NCBI GenBank assembly: GCA_029856625.1 | Contig: JAHKLG010000105.1 | Location: forward strand, 1 to 5,304 | Direction: 5' to 3' | Length of the DNA stretch: 5,304 bases | From: Candidatus Njordarchaeota archaeon | GTDB lineage: Archaea; Asgardarchaeota; Njordarchaeia; Njordarchaeales; Njordarchaeaceae | Shown here: piece by piece, positions 5,097 to 5,304 of the stretch | How the letters are laid out: each line of letters begins with the position of its first letter | Position numbering within the stretch: position 1 is the stretch's first letter | Program-made: the position numbers and the translations under genes | Notes under the pieces: model-generated | What the model was told of the DNA's origin: nothing | Database searches by the model: none | Seen by the model: only the letters and a program-made list of their open reading frames with translations

Positions 5097-5304
5097 TCAA
5101 AAGTGGAGAGGAGTCTGGTTAGTATTTTGGATAAAAATAACTAATGCACACACTATAGTCATGTGGGGATGTTCTGGCCCCACCCGGAGGCGATGGTGGA
5201 TAAGCATAAATGCGGAGAGCAATGAAGCACAAGCCATGAACAGACACATAATACCCATAAGCACCAACAGTATAATCATTAGAACCCCAAATAATACAAA
5301 CAAA
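5097..5304 (-). CDS. Hydrophobic small or partial membrane protein
   Basis: A - strand frame is open from the window edge to TGA at 5099-5097. It begins with about 35 strongly hydrophobic residues (LFVLFGVLMIILLVLMGIM onward), enough for one long or two short membrane segments. A polar, histidine-rich stretch follows (HHRLRVGPEHPH), then a weaker hydrophobic segment (MTIVCALVIFIQN), and it ends in TPLHF. It may be the C-terminal part of a larger membrane protein entering from the right. It could also be a 60-residue protein starting at ATG 5279, which has GGGG a few bases upstream. I do not recognise a family. A terminator-like hairpin with a T-tract just beyond the stop supports this strand. 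The + strand also has an open frame from ATG 5161 to the edge, but its product is less protein-like. The call is uncertain. Confidence 0.4.
   Translation of the reverse strand, partial: LFVLFGVLMIILLVLMGIMCLFMACASLLSAFMLIHHRLRVGPEHPHMTIVCALVIFIQNTNQTPLHF
5163..5183. repeat. GC-rich hairpin inside the right-edge reading frame
   Basis: GTGGGG (5163-5168) and CCCCAC (5178-5183) are exact complements around a 9-base loop. The area 5161-5220 is richer in GC than the surrounding non-coding DNA. It could be part of a structured RNA or simply coding sequence on the - strand (the HHRLRVGPEHPH region). No known RNA family is recognised. Confidence 0.3.

Noticed and set aside
4918..5304. RiPP precursor peptide as a TldD/E substrate
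   Set aside because: Short + strand frames in this gap (for example from GTG 5163, ending in TGA after 20 codons) lack a convincing leader/core layout and a ribosome site, and no RiPP-modifying enzyme is in the window.
1..5304. tRNA, rRNA, C/D-box RNA or insertion sequence
   Set aside because: I looked in the gaps for tRNA-like arms, RTGATGA/CTGA boxes, terminal inverted repeats and transposase motifs and found none that hold up.

Overview
The window looks like AT-rich chromosomal DNA of an archaeon, most likely a thermophilic member of the Thermoproteota (Crenarchaeota). The signs are TATA-box/BRE-type promoters at the right distance from gene starts, heavy AGA/AGG arginine codon use, purine-rich sense strands, GTG starts, short T-tracts at gene ends, and a gene set typical of that group (VapBC and HEPN/MNT toxin-antitoxin pairs plus archaeal-type TldD/TldE). 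The phylum is an inference; no rRNA or tRNA gene is present to fix it.

Layout from left to right. Bases 2-70 carry the probable last codons of a gene entering from the left. After a short promoter region comes a VapBC module on the + strand: an AbrB-fold antitoxin (202-444) overlapping a PIN-domain ribonuclease toxin (434-904). A second toxin-antitoxin module lies tail to tail with it on the - strand: a HEPN ribonuclease toxin (hepT-like, 1742-1326) followed by an overlapping MNT nucleotidyltransferase antitoxin (mntA-like, 1351-890). The 3' ends of the vapC and mntA reading frames overlap by 15 bp. A divergent intergenic region (about 1743-2035) holds promoters for both directions, a small hairpin and a three-copy ATAATCC repeat. 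Then comes a two-gene operon, tldD (2036-3457) and tldE (3463-4917), coding for a heterodimeric zinc protease: TldD has the HExxxH motif and the C-terminal cysteine, and TldE has lost the metal ligands. The right end holds two hairpins, read as facing terminators, and a low-confidence - strand reading frame (5304-5097) for a very hydrophobic small or partial protein.

Functionally there are two units: a defence/stress island of two complete, apparently intact toxin-antitoxin pairs, and a housekeeping-like TldD/E protease operon. In E. coli TldD/E is linked to turnover of the CcdA antitoxin and to microcin B17 maturation, so its position next to two antitoxins is suggestive, but co-location alone is weak evidence and no RiPP precursor is visible here. 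Every gene in the window belongs to a known family except the two edge fragments. The points most worth a second look are the overlapping convergent toxin-antitoxin operons, the repeats in the divergent promoter region, the unusual C-terminal part of TldE, and the hydrophobic ORF at the right edge.
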